The notes: generated by a model from the sequence alone, not told the origin. DNA of 64,000 nucleotides from Bacillus sp. V3-13 (GCF_002860165.1 NZ_PGUZ01000027.1:1-64000); one strand, 5' to 3'. Counted from the first letter of the stretch, positions 53,021-61,803 are shown. Translations and numbers: made by a program.

Positions 53021-54010
53021 TTGAAAGCTAACCAAGAGATATTAAATATGCCGGCATTTGGTGCAAAATTGTCTTTTTTAAAGTTGCTTACAAAAAATTA
53101 TTTATTCATTTTTCTGTGTATACTTGTGGTTTTTTGCTCATTTCTATCAGATAAGTTCTTAACCTTTGACAATATGAGTAACATCCTTCTGCAAAATTCC
53201 GTTATCGCATTCTTGGCTTTAGGACAATTGCTGGTTGTCATAACTGGGGGGATTGATCTTTCGGTTGGATCTGTAGCCGCTCTTGCAAGTGTATTATCAG
53301 CCTCGTTTTTAGGAATGGGAATGAACCCTATCTTAACCATCATTTTGGTTATGATACTGATGGCGGTTGCAGGGTTAGGAAATGGGCTTGCCGTAACCTA
53401 TGGCAAAATAACTCCTTTTGTTGTGACACTTGCAACGTTAACAATCTATCGAGGCTTGGCTTATATTTTTCAGGTAGGTTCCTTGGTTACGATTGAAGAT
53501 AACACATTTTTGGCAATTTTGGCGGGCAAGACGGTTGTTGGTGGAATTTACACTCCAATCATCATTCTTTTTTTAACACTTGGAATTGCAATCTTCATGC
53601 TGAGGATGACGACATTTGGCAGAAGACTTTATGCAGTCGGCGGAAATTCAGAGGCTGCACGGTTGGCCGGTGCACCAATCAATCGTGACATTATTATCGC
53701 ATATGTCATTAGTGGTGCTTTAGCAGGACTGGGTGGATTGATGACTACTGCTAGATTAAGTACTGGCAGTGCATTATATGGACAGGGGTATGAGCTTGAT
53801 GCTATTGCTGCTGTTGTGGTAGGGGGAGCCTCGTTAATAGGAGGCAAAGGCTTTGCGTTAAATGCTGTTTTGGGAGCCTTTTTAATCGGTATTATCCGCA
53901 ACATATTAAACTTGACAGGTGTTGCCTCGTACCCGCAGATGGTCATTCAGGGTTTAATTATTTTGGTCGCTGTTCTTTTGACAACAATGGCAGCCAGGAA
54001 GAAAGCATAA
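53021..54010 (+). CDS. Sugar ABC transporter permease (RbsC type)
   Basis: A 329-residue CUT2 permease with about ten spans. The conserved cytoplasmic loop TFGRRLYAVGGNSEAARLAG and GGIDLSVGSVAALASVLSA are diagnostic. The TTG at 53021 is preferred to a GTG at 53012 because AGAGGTGAG is then correctly spaced. It lies 12 bases after the ATPase gene. The pore serves the RbsB-like lipoprotein that follows. Confidence 0.93.
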   Translation: MKANQEILNMPAFGAKLSFLKLLTKNYLFIFLCILVVFCSFLSDKFLTFDNMSNILLQNSVIAFLALGQLLVVITGGIDLSVGSVAALASVLSASFLGMGMNPILTIILVMILMAVAGLGNGLAVTYGKITPFVVTLATLTIYRGLAYIFQVGSLVTIEDNTFLAILAGKTVVGGIYTPIIILFLTLGIAIFMLRMTTFGRRLYAVGGNSEAARLAGAPINRDIIIAYVISGALAGLGGLMTTARLSTGSALYGQGYELDAIAAVVVGGASLIGGKGFALNAVLGAFLIGIIRNILNLTGVASYPQMVIQGLIILVAVLLTTMAARKKA

Positions 54011-54121
54011 AAGATTCCAATGAGGTCTGAGAATTCGATACTCTTTTTCACCGGAAAGAATATAATGCTGAACTTACTTACAATACTGTTATTTATTTCT
54101 CAAATTTGTGGGGTGAGGATT

Positions 54122-55213
54122 ATGAAAGGTAAAAAAACTGCTTTAATAAAAACCATCGCTCTATTAGCAGGACTGGCCCTATTACTTACGGGGTGCGTCG
54201 TTCCGATGAATGAATCTACGGCTACGAAGCAGAAAGTAGCCTCTGCTAAAACTCAACAAGAGTCAACATCCGAAAAAGTGGAGCCGGCAAGAAAGAAAAA
54301 TGGAGATAAAATTGTAATCGGTTTCTCGCAGCGAAGAGTAGCCGGTAGTGACTGGTATACGAATCTAATTCGGGGAGCCGAAGCGGAGGCGAAAAAACAT
54401 GATGTGGAACTTGTTGTGCTGGATGCCCAGGGTGATGTAGCAAAACAAGTATCTGGTGTTGAAGATCTAATTGCCCAAGGTGTCGATGCAGTTATTATGA
54501 ACCCGCAGGATCCTTCCGGTGTTATACCTGCAACAAATAAATTAGCAGAAAAAAATATTCCATTAATTGCGGTGAACAGTAACCTTGATGCCAAGGCAAA
54601 TGCAGTATCCTTTGTTTCCGATGATCCGAGAGATACGGGTTATAAAACAGGCTGGGAACTGGCTAAAGCTGCTTCAGAAAAATTTGGGGACAAAGTAATC
54701 AAGGCGGCAATGATAAGTGGTTATCCAAAGGAATTGGTCTCTCAATATCGACGAAACGGAATGATTTCAGGCTGGACAGATTTTATGTTAGAGAAATATG
54801 GAAAGTCTAATCTAGAGTTAGTTGCAGAACGTTTTGGCAACTGGGTACCAGATAAAGCCCTGCCGGAAATGCAGGACATCGCAACGTCCCATCCAGATTT
54901 ACAAGTTGTGTTTTGTATGAGTGATGTCATGCTGCCAGGTATTTTTACTGCGCTTAAAAATACGGGTCTTAGTGAGCAAACTCTTATTGGATCAATTGAC
55001 GGCACAAAAGAAGCGATTCGAAAAATTATGGACCCAAAATCCGGTTTGGTTGTAACCGTAAGTAATGACCCCAGAGTTCAAGGAGCTGACGCAGTAAAGA
55101 TGGCGATTAAGGTAGTGCAAGGGGAACAAGTTCCAGCCCTTCATTACATAGCTAATCCGATTATTAACCGTGACAACGCAGAAGAACTATACGATCCGAA
55201 TTCTTCTTATTAG
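54122..55213 (+). CDS. Sugar-binding lipoprotein (RbsB type)
   Basis: A 363-residue periplasmic-binding-protein-like lipoprotein. The signal peptide has lipobox LLTGC with lipidated Cys25, then a Lys/Ser/Thr-rich linker to about residue 60. The type I binding fold begins IVIGFSQRRVAGSDWYTNL, with GVDAVIMNPQDPSGVIPAT and TLIGSIDGTKEAIRKI. The start at 54122 is placed by GGGGTGAGG; the open frame upstream to 54020 has no signal-peptide-like start. The FSQRRVAGSDWY segment suggests a ligand pocket unlike classical RbsB, but the ligand is unknown. Confidence 0.92.
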   Translation: MKGKKTALIKTIALLAGLALLLTGCVVPMNESTATKQKVASAKTQQESTSEKVEPARKKNGDKIVIGFSQRRVAGSDWYTNLIRGAEAEAKKHDVELVVLDAQGDVAKQVSGVEDLIAQGVDAVIMNPQDPSGVIPATNKLAEKNIPLIAVNSNLDAKANAVSFVSDDPRDTGYKTGWELAKAASEKFGDKVIKAAMISGYPKELVSQYRRNGMISGWTDFMLEKYGKSNLELVAERFGNWVPDKALPEMQDIATSHPDLQVVFCMSDVMLPGIFTALKNTGLSEQTLIGSIDGTKEAIRKIMDPKSGLVVTVSNDPRVQGADAVKMAIKVVQGEQVPALHYIANPIINRDNAEELYDPNSSY

Positions 55214-55388
55214 TAATTCAATCTCAACCGATGGCGGAGATAATTTATGAAAACTTATCAAAGTATCAAATTTTGGTCAAATTGCCTCTCGGAAAATTAG
55301 ATAAGTATAGTAGCTGCACCAAGTTAAAGAAACTGGTGATTTATGCTGTATTGTAAAAGCTGGTTATTAAAAATAGGAGGGAAAATTT

Positions 55389-57629
55389 ATGGCAATTGAG
55401 TTAAGTTCCTTTCAGTTAGAAATAAAGCCACAAAGGTCTGCACGTATGGATGCTCTTTACAAACACATCACTTCTTTTAAACCGGGTATTTGTATTGAAA
55501 GAGCCTACTATATGACAGAAATCTATAGACAAAATATGAATTTACCAGCAATAGTTCGCCGTGCCAAAGCGATTGCAAATGTTCTTGAAAATATGTCCAT
55601 TTATTTAATGCCTGGCAGTTTTTTTGTAGGTAACCAGACTTCCAAACCACGCTGGGCCCCTTTATTCCCTGAATTTGATGTGGAATGGATGGAGGATGAA
55701 ATACTTAACGGAAACCCATCCTACCCATGGGATCGTCCTGCTGATAAATATGATTTCAACCAGGAAGACAGAGAAAAATTAATTGAAATTATCAACTGGT
55801 GGAAAGGCCAGACACATACCGAGGCGTTGAGAGGACGTCTTCCAAAAGAAGCATTAGCAACTCACGCTCAGATCAAAGCAGCAGATATCGGGGCATATTT
55901 CCAAGGAGGAGACGGACACTTCGCACCAGACCATAAATGGTTGTTTGAGCACGGTTTACAGTATGTGATAGACCAGTGCGAGGGATATATTGCGAACTTG
56001 GATTGGACAGAGCCGGATACTATCTTGAAAAAAGATTTTTATGAAGCAGCAATCATAAGTTGCAAGGCTACTATAAAGTTTGCAAACCGTTATGCTGATC
56101 TCGCAGAAAAAATGGCTTCTCAGGAAAAGGATGTATCTCGCCATATGGAGCTGAAAGAAATAGCAGAAATTTGCCGCAGAGTACCTCTGTATCCGGCCCG
56201 TACATTCCGGGAGGCGCTGCAGTTTATCATTTTCACCCATATCTGTATTCAAATTGAAGATAATGGAGCCGGAATCTCATTTGGACGCTTTGATCAGATT
56301 TTGCAGAATCTTTACGAGAAGGGTATTGCTGATGGAAGCCTGACCAGGGATGCTGCTTTGGAGTTAACCGAGAACTTCTATTATCAGATTTATACGATCA
56401 ATAAGGTAAGAAGCTGGGAAGACACAGACTATTTCCGTGGGGTTCCAATGTTCCAGAATCTTACCGTTGGCGGACAGAATCCAAAGACCAAGAGCGACGC
56501 TACAAATGAGCTCAGTTTTATATGCTTGGAAGCCACTGCTAATACCAGGGTACCTCAGCCATCTTTGACTGTGCGTTTCCATAACAAATCTCCATTGGAA
56601 TTCAAAATGAAGGTAGCTGAGGTAATTCGATTAGGGATGGGTCTGCCGTCCGTCTTTAACGATGAGGTATACATCCCAGCGCTGATGAACAGGGGGTATG
56701 AACTGGACGATGCATATAACTATTGTATTATTGGGTGCGTAGAGCCTGGGACTGCCGGCTTGTTGGGTGGCAGAACAGGTGGAGCATGGCTTAACCTTAC
56801 AAAGATACTAGAAATGTCTCTTTATGGAGGTACTGATCCAAGGACTGGAATACGCTTACATCCAAATCAAAATGGAAAAGATTTGGAGTCATTTAGCTCC
56901 TTTGAAGAAGCCAAGGAAGCATATATTGACCAGCTGGAGTACTACATTAAAATGGAAGCCATTCTGGAAAATACGATAGACCAGCTTTGGGAAGAACGTT
57001 TAGAAGAGCCAATCGCTGCAGTCTTTGGATGTCCGACTACCACAATTCCGAGAGGTAAACCACTGAAAAAAGGCGGGGCTAAATATGATTTGACCGGACA
57101 GCAAACGATTGGAACAGCTAATGTAGCTAACAGTCTTTACGCAATTAAGAAGTTGATATTTGAGGATAAAATTCTTACCGGGAAACAGCTTTTGCATGCG
57201 CTGAAAACTGAATTCAAGGATATGAATACTAATCCAACAGGTCCCGAAATAAAAGCAATGTGCCTGAATATTCCAAAGTATGGAAACGATATAGACGAAG
57301 TGGATTTTCTGGCAAGGGATATGCTGGCTCATGCTGCTAATACTCTTGTAACCTACAAAAATACAAGATATGGAAGAGGACCGATTGGTGGTACGCTGCA
57401 CTGCTCGACCAGTACGGTTTCTAGTAATACACCGTTTGGTAAAGTTTGCGGTGCTACACCTGACGGCAGAGATGCATGGACATCTGTAGCGGATGGGCAA
57501 TCTCCGATGAGAGGTACAGATAAGAAAGGCCCGACTGCGGCAACCGCTTCAGTATCAAAGCTTAATAATATACTTCTTTCATGTGGATCGCTGTACAATC
57601 TTAAATTCGTTCCAGAGGATTTACGATAA
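55389..57629 (+). CDS. Glycyl radical enzyme, large (catalytic barrel) subunit lacking the glycyl domain
   Basis: A 746-residue PFL-like domain protein of the dehydratase/lyase branch. The thiyl-forming Cys450 and adjacent Glu452 lie in YCIIGCVEPGTAG, the GCVEP signature. The active-site loop reads EDNGAGISFGRFDQ, where glycerol and propanediol dehydratases, as I recall, have NGHS. The chain ends LLSCGSLYNLKFVPEDLR, exactly where single-chain enzymes continue into the C-terminal glycyl radical domain; no RVxGYSAxF motif is present. That motif is on the next gene, 18 bases on, in the same frame after one TAA. RBS AGGAGGG precedes the start. It is encoded with an RbsACB importer and activase; the substrate is unknown and no microcompartment genes were seen. 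Confidence 0.92.
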   Translation: MAIELSSFQLEIKPQRSARMDALYKHITSFKPGICIERAYYMTEIYRQNMNLPAIVRRAKAIANVLENMSIYLMPGSFFVGNQTSKPRWAPLFPEFDVEWMEDEILNGNPSYPWDRPADKYDFNQEDREKLIEIINWWKGQTHTEALRGRLPKEALATHAQIKAADIGAYFQGGDGHFAPDHKWLFEHGLQYVIDQCEGYIANLDWTEPDTILKKDFYEAAIISCKATIKFANRYADLAEKMASQEKDVSRHMELKEIAEICRRVPLYPARTFREALQFIIFTHICIQIEDNGAGISFGRFDQILQNLYEKGIADGSLTRDAALELTENFYYQIYTINKVRSWEDTDYFRGVPMFQNLTVGGQNPKTKSDATNELSFICLEATANTRVPQPSLTVRFHNKSPLEFKMKVAEVIRLGMGLPSVFNDEVYIPALMNRGYELDDAYNYCIIGCVEPGTAGLLGGRTGGAWLNLTKILEMSLYGGTDPRTGIRLHPNQNGKDLESFSSFEEAKEAYIDQLEYYIKMEAILENTIDQLWEERLEEPIAAVFGCPTTTIPRGKPLKKGGAKYDLTGQQTIGTANVANSLYAIKKLIFEDKILTGKQLLHALKTEFKDMNTNPTGPEIKAMCLNIPKYGNDIDEVDFLARDMLAHAANTLVTYKNTRYGRGPIGGTLHCSTSTVSSNTPFGKVCGATPDGRDAWTSVADGQSPMRGTDKKGPTAATASVSKLNNILLSCGSLYNLKFVPEDLR

Positions 57630-57647
57630 AAAAAGGAGGTCGCCAAA

Positions 57648-57935
57648 ATGAGTAATGTAGAGATAGCCAGAGTGAGCAATGAAAATGTAGTTAATGGTGT
57701 AAAGAGAACCGACGGGTTAAGAAGATTTGTTAGTATCATTGATCGATATTTTCAGTCTGGTGGAGCGCAAATGCAGTTTAACGTTGTTAACAGAAAAACC
57801 CTATTAGATGCTCAAAAAAATCCTGAAAATTATCCAGATTTAATCGTGCGTGTTGCCGGTTATAGCGCATACTTTACTCAATTATCTAAAGACGTTCAAC
57901 AGGATATTATAGAAAGAACAGAAGAGAGACTATGA
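57648..57935 (+). CDS. Glycyl radical enzyme, small subunit carrying the glycyl radical domain
   Basis: A 95-residue protein. Residues 24-95 match the C-terminal glycyl radical domain of full-length enzymes: LRRFVSIIDRYFQSGGAQMQ, FNVVNRKTLLDAQKNPENYP, and the radical loop DLIVRVAGYSAYF with Gly71, ending LSKDVQQDIIERTEERL. Residues 1-23 are an extra N-terminal tail absent from usual single-chain enzymes. It has its own near-perfect AAAAGGAGGT site ending 7 bases before the ATG, so it is separately translated. Unlike YfiD/GrcA spare parts, its partner lacks the domain altogether, so this subunit should be essential for activity. The radical would be installed by the activase encoded next. Confidence 0.92.
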   Translation: MSNVEIARVSNENVVNGVKRTDGLRRFVSIIDRYFQSGGAQMQFNVVNRKTLLDAQKNPENYPDLIVRVAGYSAYFTQLSKDVQQDIIERTEERL

Positions 57936-58022
57936 TTTCTCATATATAAAAAAAATTAATATTGAGGATCCAATAAACAAAATCATTAAATGGACCCAAT
58001 TAAAAGTTTTGGTATTAGTTAT

Positions 58023-58063
58023 GAGGAAAGGGCAAGTGGGATAAAACTACTGAGCCCTTCCTT
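58023..58063 (+). other. Hairpin between glycyl subunit and activase genes
   Basis: GAGGAAAGGGC and GCCCTTCCTT form a stem in the 241-base gap. There is no T-tract, so it is more likely an mRNA-stability or processing element than a full terminator. No gene was seen in the gap. Confidence 0.4.
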
Positions 58064-58176
58064 CAATCATAGAATGTTATAAATGTAAAAATACACGAAA
58101 TGTTGATTTAATTACATACATAAAATTACGCTGGAAGGTTGAGGTTACAGTGATTGGTTGATAGGAGGGATTTTGT

Positions 58177-59166
58177 ATGGGCATGATTAAAGGGGATCTT
58201 TTAAATGCTTCGTCTAAAGACTTGGAAAATGTAAAAGGGACATTGACTGAAATTGAACGTTACGCGATACATGATGGACCTGGGATACGCTCTGTGATAT
58301 TTCTTAAAGGTTGTCCTTTAAGGTGTGCCTGGTGCTGTAATCCCGAAACCCAGCAGAGTTATATAGAAATGGCATTTTTCGAAGATAAATGTATAGGCTG
58401 CCGCAGGTGTGTTTCCAATTGTACATTCAATGCTATAACGGTAGTCGACAGGGAAATGATTGTTGACCGGTCAATATGCCGGAAAAACTGTTTTGGCAAA
58501 ACTGAAAAATTTCCATGTACCCTGGAGTGCTACTCAGGAGCAAGGAAAGCAATAGGCGAGTCGATGACAGTTTTGGATGCTTATAAAGAGGTTATTCGTG
58601 ATATATCTTTTTACGAAGAAAGTGGCGGCGGTGTAACTATTTCCGGTGGTGAACCCATGTTTCAGGCTGATTTCGTTTATTCTATGTTACGTTACTGTAA
58701 AGACCATTGGATAGATACCGCGATGGAGACTTGTGGTGCCGGAAAATTAGAAGATTATAAGCTTGTTGCTCCTTATCTTGATGTTCTTTTTATAGATTTG
58801 AAAAATCTTGATGGTGATAAATATAAAGAATGGACTACACACGATAACACTCAAGTTTTAGTTAATATCCAGAAGTTAAGTGAATTGTCTCAAATATACG
58901 GTTTTAAAATATATATTCGTACTCCCGTTATTCCCGGCTTTAATGATTCGGAACAGAACATCCTTGATATAGGGAATTTTATTAAAGATAAATGTAAAGG
59001 TGTCCAAGGTATAGAATTGTTACCGTATCACAAATTAGGACGAGGCAAATACAAAAGCATCGGAAGAGAATACAAACTGAAAGACTTAGAACCTCCAACT
59101 AACGAATATATGGATAAATTAAATAATATTTTATTAGATTTAGGAATTAGTGTATTCCAATTCTAA
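58177..59166 (+). CDS. Glycyl radical enzyme activating enzyme (radical SAM, ferredoxin insert)
   Basis: A 329-residue activase. Radical-SAM cluster motif KGCPLRCAWCCNPE (CxxxCxxC). Two further Cys groups, CIGCRRCVSNC and CRKNCFGKTEKFPCTLEC, form the ferredoxin-like insert for two extra 4Fe-4S clusters, typical of activases for dehydratase-type glycyl radical enzymes and not of PFL activase. GGGVTISGGEPMFQ is the SAM-binding GGE motif. It abstracts hydrogen from Gly71 of the small subunit (predicted). RBS GGAGGG. A 63-codon hydrophobic open stretch follows in frame after its stop (59167-59355) without a start signal. Confidence 0.94.
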   Translation: MGMIKGDLLNASSKDLENVKGTLTEIERYAIHDGPGIRSVIFLKGCPLRCAWCCNPETQQSYIEMAFFEDKCIGCRRCVSNCTFNAITVVDREMIVDRSICRKNCFGKTEKFPCTLECYSGARKAIGESMTVLDAYKEVIRDISFYEESGGGVTISGGEPMFQADFVYSMLRYCKDHWIDTAMETCGAGKLEDYKLVAPYLDVLFIDLKNLDGDKYKEWTTHDNTQVLVNIQKLSELSQIYGFKIYIRTPVIPGFNDSEQNILDIGNFIKDKCKGVQGIELLPYHKLGRGKYKSIGREYKLKDLEPPTNEYMDKLNNILLDLGISVFQF

Positions 59167-59395
59167 GTCGTTGATTTAAACCAAAACGGTTCTAGCATAA
59201 AGACATTAATAAAACAAATCTTTGCTGTGTTGTCTATTGCACAAATAAGTGTTCTACTAGCAACGATCTTCCTTTTGGAGAAGGCGCAGCTAAACCTGAA
59301 AGATTCACTTGCAATAATCATTGCAGTGTTGAAAATAACAAATATCCCAATGTGATGGGTTCCAGGATATAAAAATGAGAAAAGAGGACAGAACG

Positions 59396-60595
59396 ATGAC
59401 AACTGGAATGGTTGGTAGCTTTCAGTTTATGAAATCACTCAATAAATCGCTTATATTGAATGAGATTCGTACGGAAGGACCAATTTCCCGTGCGGAAATT
59501 GCCAAAAAAACCAATTTGACTCCTCCCACGGTGACCAATCTGGTGAATGAACTATTAGAGTCTAAATTAGTGTTGGAGAGTGATCTGGGTACTTCAACCG
59601 GAGGGCGTAAACCGATTATGCTTTGCCTTAATTCTTCTACATTCCGGGTTATTGGAGTTGATGTGGGAGTCGATAATCTTAAATTGGTTTCAACTAATAT
59701 CAATGCTGATGTCGTGGATACTCTTATTGTGAAAATGCCCCTTTCTTTAACAGCAGAAACCTTTATGGAACTGCTGATTGAATCGGTTCATACCATGTTA
59801 GCAAAGTTAAAAGACGCTAATATTCTGGGTATTGGTGTAGGTATGCATGGGCTCGTTGACCCTCGAAAAGGGGTGGCCCAATACGCCCCAAATCTAAACT
59901 TGCGAAATATTCCTATTCGGAAAAGATTAGAGGAAGAGTTTCAAATACCTGTTGAAGTAGAGAATGATGTCAGAGCGATGGCCCTGGGTGAGAGCTGGTT
60001 TGGAAATGGACAGGGCATTGATAATTTTATTTGTATTAATGTTGGCATGGGTGTGGGGGCAGGTATTATTTTAGACCATAAGCTTTTTACAGGATCAAGC
60101 TTTACAGCTGGAGAAATTGGCCACACTACGATCGATGTTGAAGGACCAAAATGCAGCTGCGGAAATTATGGATGCCTGCAGGCTCTTGTTGCAGGCCCGG
60201 CAATTACTGCAAGAGCACAAAAGGAAATTCGCCTTGGCAGAAAAAGCCTCATTGAGGCATTAGTATATAGAGATTTGGATCAAATTACCGGGGAAATTGT
60301 TCATCAGGCTGCTGTCAAAGGTGATCAACTAGCCATTGAAGTCCTTGGAGATGCAGGGCGTTATCTTGGAATAGGAATTGCAAACATGATCAACACGTTA
60401 AATCCGGCCAGGATCATACTAGGCGGAGGAGTCTCAAACGCTGGTGAATTTCTTTTGGTCCCTATGAAGGAAATGGTCGAGAAAAGAGCATTGAATTCAA
60501 CTCCAATCAGTACGACAAATTTAGGAGTATACGGCACGGCTATTGGTGCTGTTACACTGGTTCTTAAGAAGATATTTATGCCGGAATACAGCTGA
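59396..60595 (+). CDS. ROK family transcriptional repressor of the glycyl radical cluster
   Basis: A 399-residue ROK regulator. The N-terminal winged helix (about 15-70) includes SRAEIAKKTNLTPPTVTNLV, followed by the ROK domain with VIGVDVGVDNLKLVSTNI and zinc motif GPKCSCGNYGCLQALV. The start at 59396 is chosen because AAAGAGGA lies about 7 bases upstream. It is encoded immediately after the activase on the same strand and is therefore the likely sugar-responsive repressor of the importer/glycyl radical genes. A terminator follows. Confidence 0.9.
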   Translation: MTTGMVGSFQFMKSLNKSLILNEIRTEGPISRAEIAKKTNLTPPTVTNLVNELLESKLVLESDLGTSTGGRKPIMLCLNSSTFRVIGVDVGVDNLKLVSTNINADVVDTLIVKMPLSLTAETFMELLIESVHTMLAKLKDANILGIGVGMHGLVDPRKGVAQYAPNLNLRNIPIRKRLEEEFQIPVEVENDVRAMALGESWFGNGQGIDNFICINVGMGVGAGIILDHKLFTGSSFTAGEIGHTTIDVEGPKCSCGNYGCLQALVAGPAITARAQKEIRLGRKSLIEALVYRDLDQITGEIVHQAAVKGDQLAIEVLGDAGRYLGIGIANMINTLNPARIILGGGVSNAGEFLLVPMKEMVEKRALNSTPISTTNLGVYGTAIGAVTLVLKKIFMPEYS

Positions 60596-60650
60596 AATCA
60601 AAGAGATCATAAGATGCCTAAAAAGGATAAAATACTAAATATCCTTATTG

Positions 60651-60684
60651 AAAAGGTCACAGTTCCATTTTTTGTGACCTTTTA
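60651..60684. terminator. Bidirectional terminator between ROK and SE1832 genes
   Basis: AAAAGGTCACA (60651-60661) pairs with TGTGACCTTTT (60673-60683) with A and T tracts on both sides, suitable for the convergent genes. Confidence 0.8.
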
Positions 60685-60689
60685 GTTGT

Positions 60690-60869
60690 TTATTTAAGCT
60701 CATCCAACTCTTTATTGAGTGTTCTTAATTCTGCTTCGATTTCATCGAGCTGCTTATAGAGTGGGGCGGTATTGCCTTGTACATATTCGAGTTTTTCCAG
60801 ATCATTCTGCAGGCGGACATATTCCGCTTTCAGGTCTTGGATTTTGTATTGAATTTCGGATTTGGTCAT
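60690..60869 (-). CDS. SE1832 family small coiled-coil protein
   Basis: A 59-residue highly charged protein: MTKSEIQYKIQDLKAEYVRL, QNDLEKLEYVQGNTAPLYKQ, LDEIEAELRTLNKELDELK. Heptad-like spacing predicts a coiled coil throughout. It matches the Bacillales SE1832 family, whose function is unknown. ATG at 60869 with GAGGTGG about 8 bases upstream on the minus strand. Its stop almost abuts the shared terminator. Confidence 0.8.
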   Translation of the reverse strand: MTKSEIQYKIQDLKAEYVRLQNDLEKLEYVQGNTAPLYKQLDEIEAELRTLNKELDELK

Positions 60870-61093
60870 TTGTTTCCACCTCGTATTCTTTTATACTATT
60901 AATATGATAAAAAGTAACATGTATAAAAAACTTCGTCAAACAGCAACAAATTAATCACATATCATAGTGCTGCGATACCTGCGCGGATTAAAACAAAGCT
61001 CGATTTTTAGGAACAAAAACAGGATATAAGAGATTTCGAGAATCGACAGTGGAATAACTGCTGTTTTTTTATAAATTATTTTATTGAAAATTA

Positions 61094-61125
61094 ATGGGTC
61101 CAAAAGCAAGACTTTTTGGACCCAT
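61094..61125 (-). terminator. Terminator of the nitroreductase gene
   Basis: A perfect 12-bp stem ATGGGTCCAAAA (61094-61105) pairs with TTTTGGACCCAT (61114-61125), just beyond the minus-strand nitroreductase stop. AT-rich sequence lies on both sides. Confidence 0.75.
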
Positions 61126-61142
61126 TTTCACAACCTTATCTA

Positions 61143-61769
61143 TCAAATAAACCTTACAACATCCTCCAAAGGCAGCCGGGTAGTCTGGAATGCAGGTGCA
61201 GCTGCTTTTCCTAATGCAATCAAAACAACTGGCATGTATCTGTCAGATACATTAAATCTTTCACGGAATTTTTGTTTGTCAAATCCGCCCATTGGCACTG
61301 TGTCATAGCCCCTTGCTTTTGCGATTAGCATGAGCTGCATGGCGACGAGGCCTGCATCGAATGAAGCAATGTTTGCTCTTACTTCTGTTGGTGCTGCAGG
61401 GTATGTTTTATTGGTCCCTTCGATTAACCGGTTCATGTTCGCTTCATCCATAAAGCCTGCTTCATGGGCACTGCGATAGACTTTCTCCACGTTTTTATAC
61501 ATTTCTAAATCGCCGAGAATAGCAATAACGGCGGAGGATGTTTCTACTTGCTCCTGGTTATTGGCGATTGCTCTCAGTTCTTTTTTTGTTTCCTCATCTT
61601 GAATGACAAGGAACTGCCACGGTTGCAAATTGCTTGATGAAGGAGCCAGTGTGGCTTCCTTTAAAATATCTTCAATTTCTTCTTTTGAAATTTTATATCC
61701 CGGATCGTACTTCCTGACAGAGTGGCGTTCACGGATCACCGTTGATAAGCTTTGCTCAGATGCTGACAT
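61143..61769 (-). CDS. Nitroreductase family protein (FMN-dependent NAD(P)H oxidoreductase)
   Basis: A 208-residue nitroreductase-fold enzyme. It begins with STVIRERHSVRKYDPGYKIS (the RxSxR FMN-phosphate motif), then LAPSSSNLQPWQFLVIQDEE, and the C-terminal VPMGGFDKQKFRERFNVSD and PVVLIALGKAA. It resembles B. subtilis YdgI/YodC-type proteins that reduce quinones or nitro compounds. The start at 61769 is chosen by AGGAGG at a good spacing; the in-frame ATG at 61790 lacks one. It is preceded by a dyad typical of HxlR-controlled quinone-stress promoters. Confidence 0.9.
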   Translation of the reverse strand: MSASEQSLSTVIRERHSVRKYDPGYKISKEEIEDILKEATLAPSSSNLQPWQFLVIQDEETKKELRAIANNQEQVETSSAVIAILGDLEMYKNVEKVYRSAHEAGFMDEANMNRLIEGTNKTYPAAPTEVRANIASFDAGLVAMQLMLIAKARGYDTVPMGGFDKQKFRERFNVSDRYMPVVLIALGKAAAPAFQTTRLPLEDVVRFI

Positions 61770-61803
61770 TTCTATTCCTCCTAAAATCATTTCACTTATT
61801 AAA

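Noticed and set aside
55389-57629. Annotation as pyruvate formate-lyase
   Set aside because: GCVEP active-site context and an activase with extra ferredoxin clusters point to the dehydratase/lyase branch rather than PFL.
57353-57739. 128-codon minus-strand frame across the split junction of the glycyl radical enzyme
   Set aside because: Overlaps two plus-strand genes with clear families and has no RBS; considered as an antisense toxin-like gene but unsupported.
57000-57935. Frameshift explanation for the split glycyl radical enzyme
   Set aside because: Large and small parts share the same frame and are separated by one stop, an RBS and an ATG, so no indel is involved.
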